From Cellulomonas sp. (GTDB taxonomy: Bacteria > Actinomycetota > Actinomycetes > Actinomycetales > Cellulomonadaceae): a DNA stretch of 64,000 bases. Location of the stretch: positions 430,266-494,265 of the forward strand of contig NZ_JADGMY010000023.1 of NCBI RefSeq assembly GCF_015234515.1. The letters are read 5' to 3'. A model generated the notes under the pieces. It was not told the DNA's origin and searched no databases. It saw nothing but the letters and a program-made list of their open reading frames with translations. Every line of letters starts with the position of its first letter. Position 1 is the stretch's first letter. The position numbers were made by a program, and so were the translations under genes. Shown piece by piece: positions 23,972 to 32,089 of this stretch.

Positions 23972-25176
23972 GGCGTGCGCCCGTCGTCCGACCCGACCCT
24001 CAGGGGCAGCCGTGCCGTCAGCCTCGCCCCCCCGTCGGGCCCGGGCAGGAGCGTGAGGTCGCCGTCACGCGCCAGCACCCGGGCTCGCAGCGCCGCCAGT
24101 CCCGAGAGGCGGGGCGGGTCGTCGGGCAGGCCGGACCCGTCGTCGTCGACGCGGACCCGGGCGGCACCGGGCTCGTGCGGACTCGCCCCGCGGTCCGCGC
24201 CCAGGGTGACCCAGATGTTGCGGGCGTCCCCGTGCCGCACGGCGTTGGCCGCGCCCTCCTCGACGATCAGGTACAGCAGCATGCGGTCCGCCGCCGCCAG
24301 CCCCTGCCCGACGTACAGCGGCTCGGCACCGGGCTCGTACGCGACGTGCATGCGGACGGACGGCGGCAGGCGGTCGGCGGCGAGCAGGAGCGCCGACGGC
24401 AGGTCGACGTCGGCCGCCAGGGGGTAGAGCTGGTGCGCGACGGCGCGCACCTCGGACTCCCGGATGTCGTCCAGGGTCGCGGACAGCTCGGTCAGGGACC
24501 GGGCGAGGTCCGCCTCGCCGGCGCGGGAGAGGTCGTCGCGGATCTCCTCGATCTCGCGGTTGACCAGGACCATGCGCTGCTGCAGGCCGCCGTGCAGCCG
24601 GCGCGATATCTCCCGGCGGACCCGCAGCTCCTCCTGCTCGAGCTGCCGGCGGGCACGCTCGGCGCGCAGCGCCTCGCGGATGCGTAGACGCTCCTCGGCG
24701 CGGATCCGACGTCGGGTGCCGACGACGTACATCGCGGCACCGATCACGACGGCCGCCTGGCTCGACCCCACCACGGTCTCGACCACCCCGAACACCGGTG
24801 GCAGGCCGTCGGGCAGCCCGAGGGCCACGGCGCCGATGCGGGCCACGCCGATCATCGCGCCGAGCGCCACGGCCAGCACGGCGCGCCGCCACACCGGCCA
24901 GCGCAGCACCGGCAGCCGCTGCAGGACGGCCCCGGCGACCGCCCCGGCGACCGTCATGCCGCCGAAGGCCAGGGCCAGGAGCCGCAGCGTGGTCGTCTCG
25001 TCGGGCCGCACCGCCTCGCCGCGTCCGATCGACACGATGTCGTCGATCGTCCAGGGCAGGACGTCCACGGCCGAGCCCACGGCGAGCATCGTGATGCCCA
25101 GCACGACGAGGCGGACGAGCAGATCGTGCTCGTCCGCGCCCCTGCCCCGATCGACCTGCGGCGTGTGGTCGCTCAC
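23968..25176 (-). CDS. Sensor histidine kinase (HisKA_3 type)
   Basis: 402 aa. About four N-terminal membrane helices with no large extracellular domain, a coiled coil (about 160-190, RAERARRQLEQEELRVRREI), the dimerisation box RREISRRLHGGLQQR with His but Gly where the family usually has Asp, and an HATPase_c domain (IVEEGAANAVRHG, VRVDDDGSGLPDD). GTG start. Pairs with the response regulator by a 4-bp overlap. The signal is unknown, likely membrane or envelope state. Confidence 0.92.
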   Translation of the reverse strand: MSDHTPQVDRGRGADEHDLLVRLVVLGITMLAVGSAVDVLPWTIDDIVSIGRGEAVRPDETTTLRLLALAFGGMTVAGAVAGAVLQRLPVLRWPVWRRAVLAVALGAMIGVARIGAVALGLPDGLPPVFGVVETVVGSSQAAVVIGAAMYVVGTRRRIRAEERLRIREALRAERARRQLEQEELRVRREISRRLHGGLQQRMVLVNREIEEIRDDLSRAGEADLARSLTELSATLDDIRESEVRAVAHQLYPLAADVDLPSALLLAADRLPPSVRMHVAYEPGAEPLYVGQGLAAADRMLLYLIVEEGAANAVRHGDARNIWVTLGADRGASPHEPGAARVRVDDDGSGLPDDPPRLSGLAALRARVLARDGDLTLLPGPDGGARLTARLPLRVGSDDGRTP

Positions 25177-25237
25177 GCCTCATCGTGACACCGGGGCCGG
25201 GCGGCGGCGCGGCGTGCCCCCCGGCGTCGCGGTGCCC

Positions 25238-25879
25238 CTACGCCCGGACGGCGTGCAGCACCAGGTTCTCGGCGGCGTGCCCGGTCGCGTCGCTGCGCTG
25301 CAGGCACGTGATCACCACGAGCCGGTCGCCGCCGTCGGGCAGGGCTCCCCAGATGTCCTGCGACCGTGCGGCCTGGGCCTTGCCGAGCACCTCGGCGCGC
25401 TCGACGACGTACCTCACGCCGTCGACCACGAGCTCGGCGCCGGGCTGCACGAGCACGGCCGGGTCGGCCGAGCCCGGCTCGAAGAACGCGTTGCCGGGCG
25501 CCCGCCCGGAGCGCACGGCGTGCAGGGCCACGACCAGCGGCCGGGTGCCCTGCGGCGTCACGCGGTCCGGGTCGCGCAGCACGAACGCGTCGGTGAACGT
25601 GGGCGGGTTGAGCGTGCCGCCGGTGACCGTCATCTCGACGAGCGGGACGTCGACGCCGTGCGCGGGCGCGACGAAGCGGCCACCGGTGGCGCGCAGGTCG
25701 GCACCCTCGGTGTCGGGCGTCGCCTCCACGACGACGGGGCGCCCGTCGAGGTCCGGCAACGCCGCCGTGGCGCCGCCGCTCGTGAGCCCCGTGACCATCA
25801 GCACGGCAGCGGCCACGAGGGCGGCGGCCGTCCCGGTCGTCCGCGCGACGTGCCACGCCCGTCTACGGGCGGGCGGCAT
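25238..25879 (-). CDS. Class F-like sortase
   Basis: 213 aa. N-terminal signal/anchor helix (AALVAAAVLMVTGLTSG), then a sortase domain with catalytic His in VVALHAVRSGRAPGNAFF and Cys in LVVITCLQRSDATGH, followed by AENLVLHAV as in class F enzymes. It would join surface proteins to the envelope. The best local substrate candidate is the 22402 protein with VAQTGG near its C terminus. It overlaps the signal-peptidase gene by 17 bp. Confidence 0.88.
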   Translation of the reverse strand: MPPARRRAWHVARTTGTAAALVAAAVLMVTGLTSGGATAALPDLDGRPVVVEATPDTEGADLRATGGRFVAPAHGVDVPLVEMTVTGGTLNPPTFTDAFVLRDPDRVTPQGTRPLVVALHAVRSGRAPGNAFFEPGSADPAVLVQPGAELVVDGVRYVVERAEVLGKAQAARSQDIWGALPDGGDRLVVITCLQRSDATGHAAENLVLHAVRA

Positions 25880-26447
25880 CGCGTGCCTCCTCGCGGTCGC
25901 GGCGCGGCGTGGCGACCATGACGACGCCGTACACGACGAGCCCGACGCCCACGGCGGCGGCGACGTACGGGCCCCACGCCCCGTGCGTGACGTGGCCGAC
26001 GAGCGGCACGGTGTACACGACCCGGCCCATCACCTGCTCGGGCACGACCGGCGCGTCGGCGTGCTCGTTGGCGTCGCCCTGGGTGACGAAGCCGGCGAGC
26101 CCGTCGGCGCCGCGCGTGATGCCGACGACGCGGTGGGTGACCAGGGTCGGGTCGTCCGACTCCGGCTGCACCGTCACGACGTCCCCGATGCGCAGGTCGG
26201 CCGGGTCGGTGGGTCGCACGACCACGAGGTCGCCGGCGGAGATGGTCGGCTCCATCGAGCCGGAGAGCACCGTCAGCGGGACCGCGCCGATCAGGCGGGG
26301 GACCACCGTGACGACGGCCGCGACCAGGAGGAGCACGACCATGGCCGCGGTGAGGAGGGCCGAGCCGACGCCCCGCGCGCGGCGCGGGGCGTCGACCGGG
26401 ACGGTGCCGGCGGTGGGGACGGCCGCCGGCACCTGGTCCGTGGTCAT
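25863..26447 (-). CDS. SipW-type signal peptidase I
   Basis: 194 aa. Two membrane helices flank an S26 domain: VLSGSMEPTI carries the nucleophile Ser, and THRVVGI has His where ordinary bacterial enzymes have Lys, the ER/SipW variant. GFVTQGDANEHAD is the third box. SipW enzymes process TasA-like and camelysin-like proteins. Two such candidates are encoded next to it (26444, 27347). ATG overlaps the stop of the 26444 gene. Confidence 0.93.
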   Translation of the reverse strand: MTTDQVPAAVPTAGTVPVDAPRRARGVGSALLTAAMVVLLLVAAVVTVVPRLIGAVPLTVLSGSMEPTISAGDLVVVRPTDPADLRIGDVVTVQPESDDPTLVTHRVVGITRGADGLAGFVTQGDANEHADAPVVPEQVMGRVVYTVPLVGHVTHGAWGPYVAAAVGVGLVVYGVVMVATPRRDREEARDAARP

Positions 26448-27235
26448 GGGCTCGCCTCGAGGTCCTCGTCGCGCGTGGTGGCGACGCCGTCGGTGGTGGG
26501 GTCGGGGGCCGGTTGCTCCGCCACCGTCGCCCGGGCCCCGTCGGGCGCCGCGGCGTCCCAGTAGAGGTCCGGCAGCGTGTACGGCACCTGGACGAGGGGC
26601 TCCGCGGTGGTCGACGCCGGGTAGAAGGAGGCGACGCCGCTGCCACCGGACAGTCGGAAGCTCGCCGTGGGGGCGTAGTCGTAGTGCACGGCGTGGGCCT
26701 TGAGGCGGACGGTGATCGAGGTGGCCCCCGCGGGCAGCGCCGTCTCCGCGTAGCCGTCCGGCCGGCTCCCGCCCTCGCGGTAGAACAGGTGCTCGGTCCG
26801 CGCCGGGTCCAGGGCCGAGAAGGTCTGGTCCTGGAACAGGTGGTGCGTGCGGGACCCGTCCTCCTGGACGACCCAGTACTCGGTCTGGTGGCCCTGGAAC
26901 TGCGTGGCGCTCCCGCTCACGGCCGACCACCCGTGCTCGAGCCTGAGGATGATCGGCAGCTCGTACCGGCTCAGGTCGAGCCTGATGTCGTAGTAGAACC
27001 CCAGCGCGTGCTCGTAGCCCGGCGGCAGCTCGATGGGGTCGAGCGGCTTCTCGGGCTCGATGTCGATCGGCGGCTCGTCGGGCGTCGGTGCGGCGACGAC
27101 GGTCACGCCGGGCAGCCGGACCTGGTCCTGCCACAGGGCGGTGGTCGCGCCGACCGGGGCGGTCACCATGCCGACGCCCAGGACGGCGGCCAGTGCGGCG
27201 ACCGCTCCGGTCGTCATCCTGGGCGTGCGGGACAT
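26444..27235 (-). CDS. Secreted protein with SipW-type signal
   Basis: 263 aa. Signal region TTGAVAALAAVLGVGMVTAPVGATTALWQDQ ends with the ALWxD block found in SipW substrates. The remaining beta-rich domain (IDIEPEKPLDPIELPPGYEHALGFYYDIRLDLSRYELPIILRLEHGWSAV.., many Tyr/His) matches no family I know. The ATG at 27235 is preferred over 27265 because it follows an AGGAGGCG ribosome site. It is co-transcribed with the signal peptidase that probably cuts it. Confidence 0.85.
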   Translation of the reverse strand: MSRTPRMTTGAVAALAAVLGVGMVTAPVGATTALWQDQVRLPGVTVVAAPTPDEPPIDIEPEKPLDPIELPPGYEHALGFYYDIRLDLSRYELPIILRLEHGWSAVSGSATQFQGHQTEYWVVQEDGSRTHHLFQDQTFSALDPARTEHLFYREGGSRPDGYAETALPAGATSITVRLKAHAVHYDYAPTASFRLSGGSGVASFYPASTTAEPLVQVPYTLPDLYWDAAAPDGARATVAEQPAPDPTTDGVATTRDEDLEASP

Positions 27236-27272
27236 GTCGCCTCCTGGGAGGTCGGGGCCGGTCATGTGGTCC

Positions 27273-27309
27273 CGCCTCCGGACCGCTCTGGTGGAGCGGT
27301 CCGGAGGCG
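27273..27309 (-). terminator. Hairpin between the TasA-like gene and the rest of the operon
   Basis: Perfect 16-bp arms CGCCTCCGGACCGCTC / GAGCGGTCCGGAGGCG with a 5-nt loop, downstream of the 27347 gene on the minus strand. It may attenuate read-through so that the surface protein is made in excess of the peptidase and sortase. Confidence 0.85.
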
Positions 27310-27346
27310 AGGGTGCGGCGCAGGGGGTCAGCCCTGTCGCGCGTCG

Positions 27347-27928
27347 TCAGCTCTGCGACGGCGGGAGCTGCTGGAGCGTCACGGTGAAGTCACCGGGGCT
27401 CCACGACTCGTCGGTGAGGTCGACGCCGTCGCTGCTGTCCTGCAGGTGATCTGCCAGGCGGATGCTCACGGACAGGGTGTCGGGGGTGGCCCCGGCGCCG
27501 AGGTCCGCGGGCGTGAGCTCGACCGAGAAGGTGGCGTCGTCCTCGGGCGAGGTGCCCAGGACCGTGTCGCCGACCTTCCACTCCACGTCCAGCCAGTCCG
27601 GGACCGGCGCGCCGGTCTGCGTGACGAGCTGGGCCTTCAGGTAGTCACCGGCGAGCTCCGGGGTGATCGTCGTCTCGCCGACGAGCTCGACGCCCGCCAC
27701 GAGCTGGATCTCGCCGTCGTCGGGCGAGATCACCACGGGCGAGCCGCTGCTGATGTCGTTCGCCGTCCACGTGACGGCGCTGTCGCCGGCGAGCTCGAGC
27801 TCACCACCCGTCACGACCGCGCCCGGCGCGGTCGCGGTGTCGCTCCACAGCGCGAAGGTCCCCGCCGTTCCGAGCAGGATCACCGCACCGGCGCCACCGG
27901 CGACGAGGCCCTTGGTCCTCTTGTTCAT
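27347..27928 (-). CDS. TasA/camelysin-like secreted protein (SipW substrate)
   Basis: 193 aa. N terminus MNKRTKGLVAGGAGAVILLGTAGTFALWSD is a typical alternate (SipW-type) signal with the ALWSD block. A beta-sandwich domain with regular DLGAGATPDTLSVSIRLADHL patterns follows. ATG 27928 has a GAGAGAAGGAAT ribosome site. Such proteins form fibres or decorate the surface in biofilms. That role is inferred. It is the first gene of the surface operon and is followed by a strong hairpin. Confidence 0.88.
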   Translation of the reverse strand: MNKRTKGLVAGGAGAVILLGTAGTFALWSDTATAPGAVVTGGELELAGDSAVTWTANDISSGSPVVISPDDGEIQLVAGVELVGETTITPELAGDYLKAQLVTQTGAPVPDWLDVEWKVGDTVLGTSPEDDATFSVELTPADLGAGATPDTLSVSIRLADHLQDSSDGVDLTDESWSPGDFTVTLQQLPPSQS

Positions 27929-28061
27929 GGGATTCCTTCTCTCCTCTACCGGCGGGACCGTCCCCGCCCGGGTCGGCGGGAGACGGTCCCGCCCGCCGCG
28001 CCCTGGTGAGGGCGTCACTCATCGAGGGTGCGACGCCGGGTGGGCGCGAGGGCGGGCGCGG

Positions 28062-28078
28062 TAGGGAAAACCCGAGCG
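28062..28078. promoter_or_regulatory. Shared motif TAGGGAAAACCCGAGCG, copy 2
   Basis: Same 17 bases and same orientation as 23284-23300, 134 bp upstream of the TasA-like gene. Two copies in front of two surface genes suggest a regulon site, most likely for the response regulator at 23306. Confidence 0.6.
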
Positions 28079-28155
28079 CTCGTGCCACGGGGTCTGCGGC
28101 GGGTGCGGCAGGGCGACGCCGGGGGCTGGACGAGCCGGGCCGAGCGGGGCTACCG

Positions 28156-28173
28156 TATAAGTATCTACTTATA
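28156..28173. promoter_or_regulatory. AT-rich operator palindrome before the SRPBCC/ArsR operon
   Basis: TATAAGTATCTACTTATA: 8-bp perfect arms around TC, the most AT-rich spot of the neighbourhood, 33 bp before the ATG at 28206. It probably contains the -10 and is the target of the co-encoded ArsR protein. A second small hairpin GCCTCGCG-CAG-CGCGAGGC follows at 28174-28192. Confidence 0.7.
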
Positions 28174-28205
28174 GCCTCGCGCAGCGCGAGGCGGACGGAG
28201 GAGCG

Positions 28206-28853
28206 ATGGCCGGCGTCGACGCACTGGAGCAGGCAGGGCTGGTCGCGCGGGAGCTGCACCGCGGCGAGCGTGGCGGCACCCCCACCAAGATCGCGGTCGC
28301 CCGGCGTCTCTACCGCGCCGCCCCGGACGACGTGTGGGACGCCCTCACCGACCCGCAGCGGCTGCCGCGCTGGTTCGCGCCGGTCGCCGGTGACCTGCGC
28401 GAGGGGGGCCGATACCAGGTCGAGGGCAACGCCGGCGGCGTCGTCGAGGAGTGCCGACAGCCCGAGCGGTTCTCGCTCACCTGGGAGATGGGTGACCAGG
28501 TCAGCTGGGTCGAGCTCCTCCTCGCACCGGCGGACGGCGGCACGGAGCTGACGCTGCGGCACGACATGCACGTCGACCCGCAGTTCTGGGAGCAGTTCGG
28601 CCCCGGGGCGGTCGGCGTCGGGTGGGACCTCGCGCTGTGGGGGCTCGCTGCGCACCTCGCGACGGGCGAGGCGATCGCGCGGGACGTCGGCGAGCAGTGG
28701 CCCACGACGCCCGAGGGCCAGGCCTTCATCCGGCACGCCGCCGCCGGGTGGGCGCGCGCCGACGCCGCCGACGGACGCGAGACCGCCTCCGCCGAGGCGG
28801 CCGGGCAGCGGACCTTCGCGTTCTACACGGGCACGGCGGCACCCGAGGCGTGA
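28206..28853 (+). CDS. SRPBCC (AHSA1-type) protein
   Basis: 215 aa. The AHSA1/START-like pattern is clear: KIAVARRLYRAAPDDVWDALTDPQRLPRWFAPV, GDLREGGRYQVEGNAGG, VVEECRQPERFSLTWEMGD and TELTLRHDMH. A hydrophobic ligand pocket is expected, the ligand is unknown. The stop overlaps the ArsR start (GTGA). ArsR-SRPBCC pairs are common in actinobacteria, with the regulator controlling its own operon. Confidence 0.92.
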   Translation: MAGVDALEQAGLVARELHRGERGGTPTKIAVARRLYRAAPDDVWDALTDPQRLPRWFAPVAGDLREGGRYQVEGNAGGVVEECRQPERFSLTWEMGDQVSWVELLLAPADGGTELTLRHDMHVDPQFWEQFGPGAVGVGWDLALWGLAAHLATGEAIARDVGEQWPTTPEGQAFIRHAAAGWARADAADGRETASAEAAGQRTFAFYTGTAAPEA

Positions 28854-29239
28854 GCACGCCACACGTCGACCTCGTCCTGGCGGCGCTCGCGGAACCCGTG
28901 CGCCGCCGGCTCCTCGAGCACCTCGCCGGCACCGAGCGTTCCGCCGGTGAGCTCGTCGCCGTCGCGCACGACGAGTTCGGGATCTCCCAGCCGGCGACGT
29001 CCCAGCACCTGCGCGTGCTGCGCGAGGCCGGCGTCGTCGTCGTGCGTGCCGACGGGCCGCGTCGGCTCTACCGGGTGGAGCCCCAGGCGCTGGGCGTCGT
29101 CGAGGACTGGCTCGCCGGGTTCCTCGACCCGTTCGCGCAGCCGCTCGACGCGCTCGAGACGGAGCTGGCGCGCGGGCGGCGACGCGGGCGGCGGACGGAC
29201 TCGTCCGCGGACCCGGTGGCCGAGCAGTCGGCGTCGTGA
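28850..29239 (+). CDS. ArsR-family regulator
   Basis: 129 aa winged helix: LAALAEPVRRRLLEHLAGTERSAGELVAVAHDEFGISQPATSQHLRVLREAGVVVV. It has no CxC metal site, so it is probably not metal-responsive. GTG 28850 overlaps the SRPBCC stop. Likely autorepressor at the 28156 palindrome. Confidence 0.92.
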   Translation: MSTPHVDLVLAALAEPVRRRLLEHLAGTERSAGELVAVAHDEFGISQPATSQHLRVLREAGVVVVRADGPRRLYRVEPQALGVVEDWLAGFLDPFAQPLDALETELARGRRRGRRTDSSADPVAEQSAS

Positions 29240-29288
29240 CCGCTCGTCGCGACGGCCACGACGGGTCTGCCTCGCCCGCTGCCGGGCG

Positions 29289-29798
29289 TCACGCCCGTCG
29301 CAGGCGCCGGCTGCGCAGCGTCGCCCCGGCCAGCAGCAGCCCCCACACCAGGAACCAGGGCTCCCACAGCAGCAGCCGCCACCGCAGCGCCCGGTCCGAC
29401 AGCGCCTCGTCGGGGACGACGAGACCCGCGGCGACGAGCGCGAGCGTCGTCACCTGCAGCGTCCCGTAGAGGACGAGCACAGCGGACCCGAGCCAGCCGA
29501 GGGCCAGCAGCGGGCGCCGCGGCAACCGCTCACCCCACGGCTGCACGAGCGCCAGCGCCAGCACCCCGCCGAGGACCTTGAGCACGAGAGCGACCGCGTT
29601 CGCGGTGAGCAGCGCCGCGTCCCGTTCGCGTCCCAACCGCTCGACCGACCCGCCGAGGGTGTCGAGGCCGAGGGTGCTTCCCGTCGCCCACACCAGGCTC
29701 ACCGCCGCGAAGGTGAACGCCGCCACGACCGCGCCCCACGCCACCCAGGCCGGTGGCACCCACGTCCGCATCCCACGCCGCCCGGCACCGCGCCTCAC
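29289..29798 (-). CDS. DUF3995-like membrane protein
   Basis: 169 aa from GTG 29798, which overlaps the upstream stop (GTGA). An internal ATG at 29771 is the alternative. About four helices with the pattern WVAWGAVVAAFTFAAVSLVWATGSTLGLDTLGG typical of DUF3995, and WEPWFLVWGLLLAGATLR at the end. The function is unknown. Confidence 0.78.
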   Translation of the reverse strand: MRRGAGRRGMRTWVPPAWVAWGAVVAAFTFAAVSLVWATGSTLGLDTLGGSVERLGRERDAALLTANAVALVLKVLGGVLALALVQPWGERLPRRPLLALGWLGSAVLVLYGTLQVTTLALVAAGLVVPDEALSDRALRWRLLLWEPWFLVWGLLLAGATLRSRRLRRA

Positions 29799-30847
29799 CC
29801 CTCCAGCACCTCCCGCAGCGCCCGCACCACCGGCCACGCCGCGTCGGCCGTCGTCCCCGCGACCGTCCACGTCAGGCCCGTCGCCGGCTCGTGCGTCGAC
29901 CAGAACGACACCCCCGTGTCCATGCCCTCCAGGGCCACGGCGTCGTGGTCGCGGAGCCAGAGCCCCAGGCCGTAGCCGTCCCCGTCGCCCGCGCCCTCGG
30001 GAGCGCGCCGCATGCGCGCGACCAGCTCCTGCGGCACGATCCGCCCGCCGAGCAGGGCGCCCCAGAACCGCTCCATGTCGAGCGTCGTCGTGTACGCGCC
30101 GCCGTCCCCGCCGCCGACGACCGGCAGGTGGTGCACGTTGCTGCGCCACTGCCCGCCGACGCGCACGTACCCCACCGCGGCGTCGCCCGGCAGCGCGTCC
30201 GAGCGCGGGTAGCCCGTGGACGTCGTGCCGGCGGGCTCCAGCACACGCGTGCGGACGAGCTCGTGGAACGGCACGCCCGCCGCCCGCTGCGCCAGGACCG
30301 ACAGCACCACGAACCCGCCGTTGCAGTACGCGAACGCGCTGCCCGGCGCGAAGGCCTGCGGGTGCCCGTCGAGGATCGGCAGGTAGTCCTCCGGGTCGAC
30401 CAGGGCGTGCACCGGCACGGGCATGAGGTACTCGCTGACGTCGGCGTCGTCGTCCAGGTACTCCCCGATGCCGGACCGGTGGCTCAGCAGGTGCTCGACC
30501 GTGACCGCGTCGTCGACGAGCGGCAGGTCGTCGTGCAGCAGCGAGCGGGCCGTCGTGGTCAGGTCGAGCGTCCCGTCGGCGACGAGCGACAGGACCGCCA
30601 GCGCGGTGAACCCCTTGCAGCCGCTCGCCGTCGCGAACCGGTGCCGGGGCGTCATCGCCAGTCCGTGGCGCCGGTCGGCCAGCCCCCACGCGGCGTCGAG
30701 CAGCACCTCGCCCGTCCCGGACCCGGGCAGCGCGCCGGGCGCGTCCCGCGTCACGCGAGCGACGACGCCGACGTGCTCGTCCGCCTCGGCCGCGACCGTC
30801 GCGAACGCCTCGTCGGCGACCTTCCGCAGCGCGTCGTCGTCACCCAT
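29795..30847 (-). CDS. Serine hydrolase of the beta-lactamase/PBP-like fold
   Basis: 350 aa, Beta-lactamase family (PF00144 type). The SxxK motif is SGCK in RFATASGCKGFTALAV, the YxN motif is YCN in FAYCNGGFVVLS, and HLLSHRSGIGEY and FHELVRTRVLEPAG are standard blocks. No signal peptide, so probably cytoplasmic. Likely an esterase or D-amino peptidase rather than a resistance enzyme. Followed by the overlapping DUF3995 gene. Confidence 0.9.
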   Translation of the reverse strand: MGDDDALRKVADEAFATVAAEADEHVGVVARVTRDAPGALPGSGTGEVLLDAAWGLADRRHGLAMTPRHRFATASGCKGFTALAVLSLVADGTLDLTTTARSLLHDDLPLVDDAVTVEHLLSHRSGIGEYLDDDADVSEYLMPVPVHALVDPEDYLPILDGHPQAFAPGSAFAYCNGGFVVLSVLAQRAAGVPFHELVRTRVLEPAGTTSTGYPRSDALPGDAAVGYVRVGGQWRSNVHHLPVVGGGDGGAYTTTLDMERFWGALLGGRIVPQELVARMRRAPEGAGDGDGYGLGLWLRDHDAVALEGMDTGVSFWSTHEPATGLTWTVAGTTADAAWPVVRALREVLEG

Positions 30848-30948
30848 GCCCGCGACGCTACCCATGGCCGGCCGGGTGGCCCAGGGGATTGCCGGGCGCG
30901 CCGCAGCCGAGGCACGAGCCTCGCGCCGCGCCCGTGCGACCATCTGGC

Positions 30949-31962
30949 GTGCCCGCGATCCTCGCCGTCCTGCTCGCGGCCGTGTGCTTCGGCACGACCG
31001 GGACCGCGCAGGCGCTGGGGCCGTCGGCCGACCCGGTCGCGCTCGGGGCGGCACGCATCGCGGTCGGGGGGATCGCGCTGGCGGTCGTCGCGGCGCTCGT
31101 CGCGCGCGCCCGCCCTGAGGCGCGGGTTGCTGAATTGCACTCTCGCGCCCGGGGGTGGGGGTGGGGGGTTGCTGGATTGCACTCTCGCGCCCGGGGGTGG
31201 GGGTGGGGCCGGGGGTGGGGGGTGGCTGGATTGCACTCTCGCGCCCGGGGGTGGGGGTGGGGGGTGGGGTTGGGGGCGCTCGGGGTGCTCGCGTACCAGC
31301 CGGCGTTCTTCCTCGGGACGGCGCGCAACGGCGTCGCGGTCGGCACGGTCGTCGCGCTCGGGTCGGCGCCGGTGCTGACCGGCCTCGCGACGTGGGCGCT
31401 GGGTCGTGGACGCCCCGGACGGTCGTGGCTCGTCGCGACCGCGCTGGCCACCACCGGGGTGGTCGTCCTGGGGCTGGCACCCGGCGACCCGGCCGCGGCG
31501 ACCGGTGGGCTCGACCCCGTGGGCGTCCTCGCGTCGCTCGGCGCCGGCGCCGCGTACGCGCTGTACACGCTCGCCGGGGCGGCCCTCATCGACACCGGCT
31601 GGACGTCCACGACCAGCATGGGCGCGATGTTCGGCGTCGCGGGCGTGCTCAGCCTGGGCGTGCTCGCCGTTGTCGGCACGGGCGGTCTGACGTCGCCCGC
31701 GGGGCTCGCGACGGTGCTGTGGCTGGGGCTCGTCACGACGACCGCGGCCTACGTGCTGTTCGGGTACGGGCTCGCGCGGCTCGGGGCGCCGACGGTCGCG
31801 ACGCTCACCCTCGCGGAGCCGCTGACCGCGACGGTGCTCGGTCTGGCGGTGCTCGGTGAGCGGCTGTCGGGCGGTGCCGTGGCAGGGCTGCTCGTGCTGG
31901 CGGTCGGTCTGGTCTTCCTCGCGGTCGGGGCCCGGCCGCGTCAGCCCGCGGCCCTGGTCTGA
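30949..31962 (+). CDS. EamA/DMT-family transporter interrupted in frame by repeats
   Basis: 337 aa, about ten helices of the drug/metabolite transporter superfamily with two EamA halves (VLLAAVCFGTTGTAQALG; VLASLGAGAAYALYTLAGAALI; ATLTLAEPLTATVLGLAVLGE). GTG 30949 is the best start. Residues about 59-108, between helices 2 and 3, are low-complexity repeats (LHSRARGWGWG three times) produced by three tandem copies of the dispersed repeat A. The insertion keeps the frame, lengthens a loop and adds basic and aromatic residues. Function may or may not survive. Confidence 0.85.
   Translation: MPAILAVLLAAVCFGTTGTAQALGPSADPVALGAARIAVGGIALAVVAALVARARPEARVAELHSRARGWGWGVAGLHSRARGWGWGRGWGVAGLHSRARGWGWGVGLGALGVLAYQPAFFLGTARNGVAVGTVVALGSAPVLTGLATWALGRGRPGRSWLVATALATTGVVVLGLAPGDPAAATGGLDPVGVLASLGAGAAYALYTLAGAALIDTGWTSTTSMGAMFGVAGVLSLGVLAVVGTGGLTSPAGLATVLWLGLVTTTAAYVLFGYGLARLGAPTVATLTLAEPLTATVLGLAVLGERLSGGAVAGLLVLAVGLVFLAVGARPRQPAALV
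31124..31271 (+). repeat. Repeat family A, three tandem copies inside the EamA gene
   Basis: Three copies of a 44-53 bp unit with the core CTGGATTGCACTCTCGCGCC (first copy CTGAATTGC) followed by G-rich GGGGGTGGGGGTGGGG. The same core occurs in the array at 56680, inside the gene at 61486 and near the right edge of the window. Confidence 0.9.
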
Positions 31963-32089
31963 CGGCACGGCGCTCACCCCTCCCGGGTGGCGCGTCGACC
32001 AGGGCGGGCACACGTCGGACCGCGCCCGGTGCCCGGATCCTCCGCCGATGTCGCACTCGTGACGGCGGTGCTACTTTCGGCGGAGCGGG

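Noticed and set aside
22402..28078. Canonical LPxTG sortase substrate in the surface module
   Set aside because: No LPxTG sequence was found. Only the looser VAQTGG tail of the 22402 protein fits a sorting signal.
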